Shown here: positions 1-5,522 of the stretch, one piece after another
How the letters are laid out: each line of letters starts with the position of its first letter
Numbering within the stretch: the first letter of the stretch is position 1
Source of the DNA: Anaerolineales bacterium
Lineage (GTDB): Bacteria > Chloroflexota > Anaerolineae > Anaerolineales > DRMV01
Assembly (NCBI GenBank): GCA_026991215.1
Contig: JALXBY010000203.1
Coordinates: forward strand, 1-5,522
Direction: 5' to 3'
DNA: 5,522 nucleotides
The notes under the pieces: generated by a model
Told to the model about the DNA's origin: nothing
Seen by the model: only the letters and a program-made list of their open reading frames with translations
The model's database searches: none
Position numbers and translations under genes: made by a program

Positions 1-78
1 AGTGAGGTGGGCAGCGGTTTCTTCTGCGAGATAGCGAGGCAGCCGCACGGTGAACACGCTTCCCCTGCCCACCTCACT
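1..78. repeat. 14-bp perfect inverted repeat inside the kinase coding region
   Basis: AGTGAGGTGGGCAG at 1-14 is the exact reverse complement of CTGCCCACCTCACT at 65-78, with a 50-nt loop. Both arms lie in kinase codons, at the KSEVG and AAHLT parts of the C-terminus. The left arm touches the window edge and may be longer. It may be an mRNA stem, chance, or an edge artefact. Confidence 0.6.
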
Positions 79-3000
79 TTTCACGGTGATATCCCCGCCC
101 AGGCGCCGGGCGTACTCCCGGGCCAGGGTCAGGCCCAGGCCGGTGCCGCCGTAGCGGTAGGCCACGGATTCGTCGGCCTGCACGAAGGGTTCGAAGATGT
201 GCTCCAGCGCGTCGGCCGGGATGCCAATGCCCGTATCCGCCACGGACATGACCACCCATTCGCCCTGGTCGTCCTTTTCCGTGGTAATCCGCAGGGTGAC
301 CCGGCCCTGATGGGTGAACTTGGCCGCGTTGGAGAGCAGGTTGAGCAGGATGTGGGTGATTTTGTTGGGGTCGGAGCGCATGTCCAGGTCGGGCGGGTCC
401 ACGTGGACTTCCAGGGTGTTCTCGTTGTGTTCCATCAAGGGGCGCACCAGGGGGAGTAGTTCCTCCAGCATATCCTGCACTTTGAAGGGGCGAACGATGA
501 CGCGGGTTTGCGTCTCCCGTTTCTGGAAGTCCAGGAGTTGGGTAACCAGGTCCAGCATGTGGCTCGCGGCCAGGTTGATTTCGTTCAATTCCTCCTGGAT
601 GTCCTGCACCCGGGTTTGGGGCGTGGTGGACATGCGAATCCATTCCAGATACCCCAAAATGGCCTGCAAGGGGGTGCGCAGTTCGTGGCTGACGTTGGCC
701 AGGAAGCGCTCCTGTTGATAGCGCAACCGGGCCTCCCGTTCCCGGGCCTTGAGCCGTTCCTGGGCCAGATGCTCTTGAGCCTCGTACAACCGCACGTGGT
801 GCAGCCCCAGGGCCAGGATTTCGGCCATGCCCTGGAGTAGTTTTCGACTCTGCCGGTCGAAGCCGTGGGGCTGTTTGCTGCCCATCAGCAGCAGGCCCAG
901 CCGACGGTTCCCCCGGTAAAGGGGCACGATGACCAGGGAACGCCAGGGAAAGCGCGCGCGTTCGTCATCGTTGGCGGGGAGACGGTGAGCATCAGCCAGG
1001 TAAACCGGCCGACGACGTTGCAACACCCGATGCAGCAACCCGCCAGGTTCGAGCGCGGCTTGCGCCCAATGGCGGACAGTGTCCCAATCCAGGTTCGGGG
1101 GCAGGTCGCCGGAAATCAACAGGTCTTGAAGCCCGCCTTCTTCGTTCAGCAGGATGAGCGCGAAGTGGGTCGCGCCGGTGGTGGCCCGGGCCGTGGAGAC
1201 CATGGCTTCGAACAGGTCCCGCACCCGCAAAGGCGCGGCCAGGGCCTGGTGGGCCATGGCCAGGAGGTGGCTCAGGCGCTCCCGCTGCCGCCAGATTTCC
1301 CGTTGCAGGGCTTCTTGCTCCGTGACGTCTCGGGCCACCAACACCAAAGTGGGTGTACGGTCGGGATGGCGCAACAGGGTGACCACCGCGTCCACGGTGC
1401 GGGGTTCCTGGCCCTTCCGCTGGAGGGTGAGCTTCCCCTGCCAGTAGCCCTGGCTGTTGAGTGCTGCGCGAATGGCTTCGGGCGTTGCACCCTGAAAAAG
1501 TTCGGTGAAATGCACCGTCGCCACGTTTTGCGGTTCGCCGCAAAGGGCGCGGGCCGCGGGGTTGGCTTCCACCAGGTTGAAGTCCGCGTCGAAGAGAAAG
1601 ACCGCGTCGCTCATGTTGGCATACACCTGCTGCAGCAGGCGCAGCCGGCCTTCTTCCCGCTTGGCCGCATAGAGGTGGGCCAGGATTTCCGCGGCCTGGG
1701 TCAGGGTTTCCTCCATGGGCAGGAAGGTTTCCGCCGTCCACGTGGCCCACATCTGGCCAAAGACCCGCTCGCCGTAAAGCAAGGGGAAGCGGGTCGCGCC
1801 GTTGAGTTGCTCCCGCAGGTGGCGGCGGGCCTGGGGCACGGTCAACGTGGCCGGGCTTTCCTGCCCCGCGACCCCCAAGGCCAGGATGCGTTTCCAGGTC
1901 TTCCCGTCCAGTTCCGGGGTGTATAGGGCCAGGCCCTTCAGCCCATACCCCTGAAGGGACTGGAAAATCCAGGCCGCGCCCTGTTCCAAGACTTGTTGAG
2001 GGGAAAGGGGCCGGATGCCCAGGGCCATCAGGTAGCGGTACAGCACCTCCCGCTGGGCCTGGAAGTGGATGAGCGTATCCATGCGGTGGTGTTCGGTCAC
2101 ATCCCGGAGGATGAGAATCCAGCCCAGGGGTGCGCCGTGCTCGTCGGTGATGGGGCTGGTGGCCACTTCCAGCAGGAGGCGCTGGCCCTTTTCCTTTTCC
2201 CATTCCACCCGGCGGGGAAAGGTCTGGTGCACTTCCTGCACCCGCCGCAGCCAGGGGTAGCGTTCGACCAGGGCATCCAGCGGAAGCCCCCGGTCCGTAT
2301 CCTTCAGGTCCAGGAGCCGGGCCGCCGCGGGGTTCCATTCCACCAGCCGGTCCTGCTGGTTGAACACCAGGATGCCCTGTTCCAGCCGGCGGAACACGCC
2401 CTGGGGCGAAAAGGCCGCGGTCACACCATACTTGGTCCGCAACATACCCCAGGCCAGCAGCCCATAGAGCATCCAGAAGAAGGTGGGGAGGATGTTGGGC
2501 CGGTCGGTAAAAGGCGGCAGGTTCAGGGCTTCCATGCTTTCCAGAATCACAAAGAAGAGCAGCCCCCCATATACGGCCCAGCGGATGTACCAGGGCCGGT
2601 GGCGGAGAACCTGGCCGTAAACCCGCAGGTACAGCCAGCCGGCAATGATGAACAGACCGATGGTCATCACCCACCAGGAGGCCTTCAACCACATGGGGTT
2701 GGGCCGGCGGGTGTAGTACCAGAGGAAGCCGCCCCAGTCAGACGTGGTGAGTTCCTGGGGCAGGGAAAGCACATAGCCCAGGACGAACAGGTGATAGGCT
2801 ACCCCTGCGAAGAAAAGCGGCCACACCCACCGCCGCAGCGTGGGGTGCAGGCTCATCAAGGTAAGGGTGAAGAAGAGGACGGCCAGCCCCACGCCCAGCG
2901 AGGACAGCCGTTCCATCAGAATCACGCTCGTGTAGCCCCGCGTAAACAGGCGCAGGACCGTGGCCAACAGCCAGACCAGGGCCGTGAAGGTGGCCAGGGA

Positions 3001-3120
3001 AAACCAACGCGCGGCCGATTTCTCCTGGATGGCAGCATAGGGCCGCGTCAGGTAGAAACCCGCCAGCACGACGAGCAAAGAAAACAGGCTCAGGCCAAAG
3101 TACAGGACCGCGAAAAGCAT
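1..3120 (-). CDS. Multidomain membrane sensor histidine kinase (7TM-PAS-GAF-PAS-GAF-HisKA-HATPase), C-terminus cut by window edge
   Basis: The frame is open from ATG 3120-3118 to position 1 without a stop: 1040 residues, continuing off the window. Residues 1-235 hold about seven hydrophobic segments (near 1-24, 38-60, 73-92, 97-117, 145-165, 178-193, 205-225), like the N-terminal 7TM region of some histidine kinases. Next come a PAS domain (about 242-345, ending ILRDVTEH), a GAF-like region (about 350-495), a second PAS (about 498-603, with DAVFLFDADFNLVEANPAA and ending VARDVTEQ), a GAF domain (about 622-785), a charged helical linker and HisKA with NVSHELRTPL. His812 is the predicted phosphorylated residue. 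The ATPase domain has the N-box (NLLSNAAKF, Asn931), G1 (ADTGIGIP, Asp962), an EPF F-box and G2 (GGTGLGL, from 991), so it should be active. An in-frame TGA at 3144-3142 leaves ATG 3120 as the only sensible start; its Shine-Dalgarno is weak. It follows the receiver gene by 38 bp, probably in one operon. The signal sensed is unknown. A C-terminal receiver domain beyond the edge cannot be excluded. Confidence 0.93.
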   Translation of the reverse strand, partial: MLFAVLYFGLSLFSLLVVLAGFYLTRPYAAIQEKSAARWFSLATFTALVWLLATVLRLFTRGYTSVILMERLSSLGVGLAVLFFTLTLMSLHPTLRRWVWPLFFAGVAYHLFVLGYVLSLPQELTTSDWGGFLWYYTRRPNPMWLKASWWVMTIGLFIIAGWLYLRVYGQVLRHRPWYIRWAVYGGLLFFVILESMEALNLPPFTDRPNILPTFFWMLYGLLAWGMLRTKYGVTAAFSPQGVFRRLEQGILVFNQQDRLVEWNPAAARLLDLKDTDRGLPLDALVERYPWLRRVQEVHQTFPRRVEWEKEKGQRLLLEVATSPITDEHGAPLGWILILRDVTEHHRMDTLIHFQAQREVLYRYLMALGIRPLSPQQVLEQGAAWIFQSLQGYGLKGLALYTPELDGKTWKRILALGVAGQESPATLTVPQARRHLREQLNGATRFPLLYGERVFGQMWATWTAETFLPMEETLTQAAEILAHLYAAKREEGRLRLLQQVYANMSDAVFLFDADFNLVEANPAARALCGEPQNVATVHFTELFQGATPEAIRAALNSQGYWQGKLTLQRKGQEPRTVDAVVTLLRHPDRTPTLVLVARDVTEQEALQREIWRQRERLSHLLAMAHQALAAPLRVRDLFEAMVSTARATTGATHFALILLNEEGGLQDLLISGDLPPNLDWDTVRHWAQAALEPGGLLHRVLQRRRPVYLADAHRLPANDDERARFPWRSLVIVPLYRGNRRLGLLLMGSKQPHGFDRQSRKLLQGMAEILALGLHHVRLYEAQEHLAQERLKAREREARLRYQQERFLANVSHELRTPLQAILGYLEWIRMSTTPQTRVQDIQEELNEINLAASHMLDLVTQLLDFQKRETQTRVIVRPFKVQDMLEELLPLVRPLMEHNENTLEVHVDPPDLDMRSDPNKITHILLNLLSNAAKFTHQGRVTLRITTEKDDQGEWVVMSVADTGIGIPADALEHIFEPFVQADESVAYRYGGTGLGLTLAREYARRLGGDITVKSEVGRGSVFTVRLPRYLAEETAAHLT

Positions 3121-3158
3121 GGGACGGAACCCCGCGTGAGGTCACGGCAGGGGCAGGC

Positions 3159-3524
3159 CTATGCTTGGGAGGCCTGCAACCGCTGCAGGAACTGCACCAG
3201 CATCTGCAAGGAAACGGGCTTCTCGAAGTAGTACTCGTAACCCAGGGCTTCCAGTTCGTCCCGTTGGCGGGCCTCGGCCGTGAGCACGATGACCTGGACG
3301 CCTTTGGCCTTCAATTGGGCCTGGTAATCCTTGAGCAGGGCCGCGGCGTTGCCATCGGGCAGCCGCAGGTCCGCGATGAAGAAGTCGAAGTCCTGGGATT
3401 CGATGGCCTGCCGGGCCTCGGCCAGGTTGTGGGCGGAAAGGACCTCAAAGCCGTGCTGTTCCAGCACCTTCTTGTACAACTTGTGAAGAATCGCCTCGTC
3501 TTCCAGCACCAGAACACGGGCCAT
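3159..3524 (-). CDS. Stand-alone response regulator receiver (CheY-like)
   Basis: A 121-residue protein that consists of a receiver domain only. All signature residues are present: acidic pair Glu8-Asp9 (LVLEDE), phosphoacceptor Asp52 (IADLRLPDG), Thr82 (VIVLTAE) and Lys102 followed by Pro (FEKPVS). There is no DNA-binding or enzymatic output domain, so it should act by protein contact or as an intermediate in a phosphorelay. The likely phosphodonor is the histidine kinase encoded 38 bp downstream on the same strand; this pairing is inferred from adjacency. ATG at 3524 is preceded by GGAGG with a 7-nt spacer, which fixes the start. The stop is TAG at 3161-3159. The family assignment is firm, but the output is unknown. 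Confidence 0.95.
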   Translation of the reverse strand: MARVLVLEDEAILHKLYKKVLEQHGFEVLSAHNLAEARQAIESQDFDFFIADLRLPDGNAAALLKDYQAQLKAKGVQVIVLTAEARQRDELEALGYEYYFEKPVSLQMLVQFLQRLQASQA

Positions 3525-3531
3525 GACGGTG

Positions 3532-3536
3532 CCTCC
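3532..3536 (-). promoter_or_regulatory. Ribosome-binding site of the receiver gene
   Basis: GGAGG on the minus strand, 7 nt before the ATG at 3524-3522. This near-ideal Shine-Dalgarno supports the chosen start. It contrasts with the poor site in front of the histidine kinase. Confidence 0.8.
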
Positions 3537-3554
3537 GCTGCAGTTTTCTGCCTA

Positions 3555-3563
3555 ATCTTACCA
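3555..3563 (-). promoter_or_regulatory. Possible extended -10 promoter for the receiver/kinase operon
   Basis: On the minus strand the sequence reads TGGTAAGAT: a TGN extension followed by TAAGAT, close to TATAAT. It lies about 30 bp before the receiver start codon, between the heptamer array and the ribosome-binding site. No convincing -35 element is seen, since the expected position falls inside the array. It is the only A/T-rich stretch in the gap. This is a motif match only. Confidence 0.35.
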
Positions 3564-3568
3564 TGGAT

Positions 3569-3743
3569 TCGTCGGTGGTCGTTCGTCGGTGGTCGTTCGT
3601 CGTTGGTCGTTGGTCGGTGGTCGATCGTCGATCGTCGGTGGTCGATGGTTGTCAGCCGATAGCCGACGGCAGTCAGCCGTCAGCGGACTGCGCACTGCGC
3701 ACCGCCGACCGCCGACTGACTGCCGACTGCCGCCCGCTGACAT
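3569..3743. repeat. Heptanucleotide tandem array, 25 units in two oppositely skewed halves
   Basis: The stretch divides into 25 consecutive 7-base units without a register break. Units 1-12 (3569-3652) follow T(C/G)GTCG(G/T/A), for example tcgtcgg and tggtcgt, and are almost free of A. Units 13-25 (3653-3743) are variants of cNGccga, for example cagccga, ccgccga and ctgcgca. The third base is G in all 25 units. The reverse complement of the right half (GTCGGCGGTC) resembles the left half (GTCGGTGGTC), so the halves form an imperfect long inverted repeat. A small perfect hairpin, ACGGC-agtca-GCCGT, lies at 3666-3680. The array begins 44 bp upstream of the receiver start and its last unit overlaps the final base of the chlD stop codon. 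It may separate the two transcription units or end the chlD transcript by folding. It resembles in kind the short heptameric repeats of cyanobacteria and other bacteria; its function is unknown. Confidence 0.85.
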
Positions 3744-4669
3744 CATCCCTGGGCCTCGGACATGCGCCGGCGGACCTGGGCGGCCAGGTAAGTGGGCGTC
3801 CACTCCAGGGGGGTGAGGCAGGCCGCCTGCAGGTGTTCGGCCAGTTGGCGGGCCAGGCCCCGGTCGAACTGGGGTTGTTCCATGTTGATGACCAGGCCCC
3901 GCACGCCCAGCCGGCGCAGTCGCTTCGCCCAGGTGTAGGCTTCCTCCAGGGGGGAGCCGCCGTAAAGGGAAACGTTCCCCGCGCCGTCGGTGAGCACCAC
4001 CAGGACTGGGTGCAGTTCCGGGTCCCGCAGGCGCTCCCGGCGGATGACCTCATAGGCCAGGGCCAGGCCCGCGGCCAGGGGCGTTTTCCCGCCCACGGGC
4101 ACTTCGGCCAGCATACGCCGGGCCATTTGCACCGAACGGGTCGGCGGGAGAATCACCTGCGCACCCTCCCGGCGGAAGACAATCATGCCCACCCGCTCCC
4201 GCCGGCGGTAGGCTTCTTCCAACAGTTGCAGGATGGCCCCCTTGGTGGCCTCCATGCGTTTGCCCACGGCCATGGACCAGGAGGCATCCACCACGAAGAG
4301 GATGAGCGCGCCCGCAGGCTCGGCCCGAACCTTTTCCCGCAGGTCCTCCGGGCGCAACTGCCAGCCCTGCCCTGGCCCACGGCCGCGCCGCGGTTGATGG
4401 GGCGCGGCCGCCCGGAAGGTCGCGTCCCAGGCAATGTCGGGCAGGACCGTACCCCGGGGCATGCGGGCGCGGATGTAGCGCCCGCGGCGTTTGCCTGCCC
4501 GGAACGCGTGTCGTCGACGCCCGGTCGAGGCCGGGATGCGGCGGCGGGTTTCAGGCAGCCAGCGGGGGAGGGCCACAGGACGCATGGGCACCCGGGCTTC
4601 GCCGCCATCCCCTTCGTAACCGGTTTGGGGAAGCAGCCCGGCCTGCGGGGCCCCGTGGGCCTGCACCAC
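3743..4669 (-). CDS. chlD: VWA (C-terminal) half of ChlD-type metal chelatase medium subunit, -1 frame segment
   Basis: This frame gives 308 residues from GTG 4669. Residues 1-118 are an Arg/Pro/Gly-rich linker, as found between the AAA+ and integrin-I parts of ChlD/BchD. From about residue 120 there is a von Willebrand A domain with a complete metal-ion-dependent adhesion site: Asp128-Ser130-Ser132 in DASWSM, Thr196 in GGKTPL and Asp228 in LTDGAGN. The frame is open without a stop upstream through the 4670-4735 junction and overlaps the end of the AAA+ frame, so it is most likely translated as a fusion by -1 frameshifting. GTG 4669 and GTG 4666 could also start a separate protein, because AGGGGAAGGA lies just before them; the 29-bp gap after the AAA+ stop would permit coupling. 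In chelatases this domain docks with the AAA+ ring and the large H/CobN subunit during Mg or Co insertion. The stop TGA is at 3745-3743, directly at the heptamer array. Confidence 0.85.
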   Translation of the reverse strand: MVQAHGAPQAGLLPQTGYEGDGGEARVPMRPVALPRWLPETRRRIPASTGRRRHAFRAGKRRGRYIRARMPRGTVLPDIAWDATFRAAAPHQPRRGRGPGQGWQLRPEDLREKVRAEPAGALILFVVDASWSMAVGKRMEATKGAILQLLEEAYRRRERVGMIVFRREGAQVILPPTRSVQMARRMLAEVPVGGKTPLAAGLALAYEVIRRERLRDPELHPVLVVLTDGAGNVSLYGGSPLEEAYTWAKRLRRLGVRGLVINMEQPQFDRGLARQLAEHLQAACLTPLEWTPTYLAAQVRRRMSEAQG

Positions 4670-4675
4670 GTCCTT

Positions 4676-4713
4676 CCCCTTGTTTTGCCCCTGCCCGCCT
4701 ACCCCTGCAGCCC
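4676..4713 (-). promoter_or_regulatory. G-tract cluster, candidate G-quadruplex downstream of the slippery site
   Basis: Immediately after the A7 run the minus strand has five G tracts: GGG (4713-4711), GGGG (4705-4702), GGG (4696-4694), GGGG (4691-4688) and GGGG (4679-4676). The spacers are 5, 5, 2 and 8 nt. The first four fit the canonical four-tract quadruplex pattern. The last four begin 8 nt after the slippery site, the distance usual for downstream frameshift stimulators. The cluster also carries the 0-frame TAG and the probable Shine-Dalgarno of GTG 4669. Folding has not been computed. Confidence 0.45.
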
Positions 4714-5522
4714 TTTTTTTGCTGCAATCTCCTCCGGTGTGGGCCGCTGGGCCACCGTCGCGCGGCGGAAGGCTTCCTGGGCCAGGGCCTGCCAGTCGGG
4801 GAGTTCGGGCATGGGTTCTAAGGGGTCCCGCCGCAGGCGATGGGGCAGGGCCAGGGACGCGGCCAGGGCCACGTCCGCCAAGGTGACCTCGTCCCGGCCC
4901 TCGAACGCGGCATTGGCCCGGGCCGTGCGGAGCATGGTGATTTCCGCCCGGTGGCCGGGCACCCGAAGCCGGGCCACAATGCCGGCGATGGTGGTCAGAA
5001 TCTCTGGGGTATGCCGCACATGGGGCAGCCGTTCCCGGGCTTCGAGGATGCGCTGCCGCAGGGCTTCCTCCTGTTCGGCCCAGCGGGCCTGGAAGCCTTG
5101 GGGGTTCTGGGCAAAGGCCAGGTTGCGCTCCATGATGCGCATCCGGGCTTCGGGGTCGGCCTCGGCCTGGACCTCCACGGAAAGCGCGAAGCGGTCCAGC
5201 AGTTGGGGCCGCAGTTCCCCCTCTTCGGGGTTCATGGAGCCGATGAGGATGAAGCGGGCGCTGTGGGTGAAGGAAACGCCCTCCCGTTCCACCACGTTGA
5301 CCCCCATGGCCGCGACGTCCAGGAGCAGGTCCACCAGGTGGTCGTCCAGCAGGTTGACCTCGTCGATGTAGAGGATGCCCCGATGGGCCGCGGCCAGCAG
5401 CCCCGGCTGGAAGGCCCAGACGCCTTCCTTGAGGGCCCGCTGCACGTCCAGGGTGCCCACCAGCCGGTCCTCGGTCACGGAAAGGGGCAGGTTGACGAAG
5501 GGCGTAGGGATGAGGGCTTCGG
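4699..5522 (-). CDS. chlD: AAA+ ATPase half of ChlD-type chelatase / ChlI-like small subunit, 5' end outside window
   Basis: In-frame codons run from 5520 to TAG at 4701-4699, giving 273 residues; the start and Walker A lie beyond the right edge. Visible AAA+ features are TPFVNLPL and TEDRLVGTLD, Walker B (LYIDEVNLLDD, near 5359-5372), the sensor-1 region IGSMNPEEGELRPQLLDRF (Asn codon 5232-5230, Arg finger 5193-5191) and a C-terminal helical lid with GHRAEITMLRTARANAAFEG. These are hallmarks of the magnesium/cobalt chelatase I and D subunits. The 0-frame product ends GLQG five codons after an A7 run, so it would be AAA+ only, equivalent to the small subunit. The same N-terminal part continues into the VWA frame after a -1 shift. 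The ATPase ring powers insertion of Mg (chlorophyll) or Co (vitamin B12) by the large subunit. The lack of visible photosynthesis genes and the known use of such chlD forms in B12 producers favour cobalt; this is inference. Confidence 0.9.
   Translation of the reverse strand, partial: EALIPTPFVNLPLSVTEDRLVGTLDVQRALKEGVWAFQPGLLAAAHRGILYIDEVNLLDDHLVDLLLDVAAMGVNVVEREGVSFTHSARFILIGSMNPEEGELRPQLLDRFALSVEVQAEADPEARMRIMERNLAFAQNPQGFQARWAEQEEALRQRILEARERLPHVRHTPEILTTIAGIVARLRVPGHRAEITMLRTARANAAFEGRDEVTLADVALAASLALPHRLRRDPLEPMPELPDWQALAQEAFRRATVAQRPTPEEIAAKKGLQG
4706..4726 (-). repeat. Inverted repeat enclosing the slippery run
   Basis: TGCAGC (4726-4721 on the transcribed strand) and GCTGCA (4711-4706) can form a 6-bp perfect stem with the A7 run plus GG in a 9-nt loop. 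It would be melted by a ribosome on the slippery site. It may refold behind or ahead of ribosomes, or affect RNA polymerase on the A run. Confidence 0.5.
4714..4720 (-). promoter_or_regulatory. Slippery heptamer A_AAA_AAA for -1 frameshifting
   Basis: In the AAA+ frame the codons read GCA AAA AAA GGG, which gives a seven-base A run in the X_XXY_YYZ phase. Both Lys codons stay perfectly paired after a one-base backward slip. The 0-frame TAG follows 12 bases later, and the -1 frame leads into the VWA domain. A homopolymer of this length stands out in such GC-rich coding sequence. Confidence 0.8.
4729..4735 (-). promoter_or_regulatory. Internal Shine-Dalgarno-like frameshift stimulator
   Basis: GGAGGAG inside the coding sequence (the two Glu codons of PEEIAAKK) ends 8 nt before the A7 run; its GGAGG core ends 10 nt before. 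E. coli dnaX uses an upstream Shine-Dalgarno element at about this spacing to promote -1 frameshifting on A-rich heptamers. It is badly placed to act as an ordinary initiation site, because no start codon follows at normal distance. Confidence 0.6.

Larger units (their letters stand above)
3743..5522 (-). other. chlD: Predicted full-length ChlD made by -1 ribosomal frameshift at 4720-4714
   Basis: Translation in the AAA+ frame to the two Lys codons of the A7 run, a slip back of one base, then AGG-GCT-GCA and onward joins the AAA+ part to the VWA part with no stop until 3745-3743. In this window that gives about 269 plus 323 residues. With the missing N-terminus the protein would match the usual size of a ChlD medium subunit, roughly 650-700 residues. 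The domain order AAA+, flexible linker, VWA is the canonical ChlD order. Without slippage only the ChlI-like form is made, so one gene could supply both small and medium subunits. The alternatives are two separately initiated proteins, slippage by RNA polymerase on the A run, or a sequencing error in the homopolymer. Confidence 0.75.

Noticed and set aside
992..2692. Alternative minus-strand open frame of 566 codons within the kinase gene
   Set aside because: It is in a different frame from the one that carries the 7TM, PAS, GAF and HisKA motifs. Its Pro/Gly/Arg-rich composition is typical of an out-of-frame shadow.
3121..3158. Fusion of receiver and kinase into one hybrid protein
   Set aside because: The receiver stop TAG (3161-3159) and an in-frame TGA (3144-3142) before the kinase ATG separate the two frames cleanly.
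865..3231. Plus-strand open frames of about 350 and 410 codons opposite the kinase and receiver genes
   Set aside because: They are shadows of GC-rich minus-strand codons. The predicted proteins are rich in Gln, Gly, Pro and His with no domain, and the minus strand carries clear kinase motifs throughout.
3569..3743. CRISPR array
   Set aside because: The repeat unit is only 7 bases with no spacers or long direct repeats, and no cas gene is present.
4699..4720. Simple pseudogene or frameshift mutation splitting chlD
   Set aside because: Both halves keep all catalytic and metal-binding residues. The break falls exactly on a phased slippery heptamer with stimulator-like flanks, which fits programmed frameshifting better than decay. 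A homopolymer read error remains possible.
3563..5371. Long open frame on the plus strand opposite chlD, about 600 codons
   Set aside because: Its start lies in the heptamer array and the rest is the antisense of well-recognised AAA+/VWA coding sequence. The protein is low-complexity and resembles no family.

Overview
This is a GC-rich bacterial window in which every convincing gene lies on the minus strand, so it is best read from the right edge leftwards. The order of transcription is chlD-type chelatase (5522 to 3743), a 7-base repeat array, a stand-alone receiver protein (3524 to 3159), then a very large membrane histidine kinase (3120 to beyond position 1). Both outer genes run off the window. 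GC-rich codon use leaves long open antisense frames that are not genes. The combination of a cobalamin-type chlD, a 7TM/PAS/GAF sensor kinase and a heptanucleotide array suggests a Chloroflexota-like bacterium. That placement is inference from general resemblance, not proof.

Right part (3743-5522): one chelatase AAA+/VWA gene, split between two reading frames. The AAA+ half ends at a TAG at 4701-4699. The VWA half is open in the -1 frame. At the junction is a perfect A_AAA_AAA slippery heptamer (4720-4714). A GGAGGAG Shine-Dalgarno-like element lies 8-10 nt upstream and G-tracts that fit a G-quadruplex lie just downstream. Normal termination would give a ChlI-like AAA+ small subunit, and -1 frameshifting would give full-length ChlD. 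Frameshifting in chlD genes that lets one gene supply two cobaltochelatase subunits has been reported (Antonov, 2020, from memory). This window looks like a well-formed example and is its most interesting feature. The expected partner is a CobN-type large subunit encoded elsewhere.

Middle (3525-3742): the intergenic space is almost filled by 25 consecutive heptamers (3569-3743). The first 12 are G/T-rich and the last 13 C/A-rich on the plus strand, so transcripts can fold back. The array abuts the chlD stop codon. Between it and the receiver gene are a possible extended -10 promoter and a good GGAGG ribosome-binding site.

Left part (1-3524): a two-gene signalling operon. The receiver is CheY-like with all key residues and no output domain. 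The kinase has a 7TM sensor, PAS, GAF-like, PAS, GAF, HisKA and HATPase_c domains, with all catalytic boxes intact over 1040 visible residues. No RNA genes, insertion sequences or CRISPR arrays are visible.
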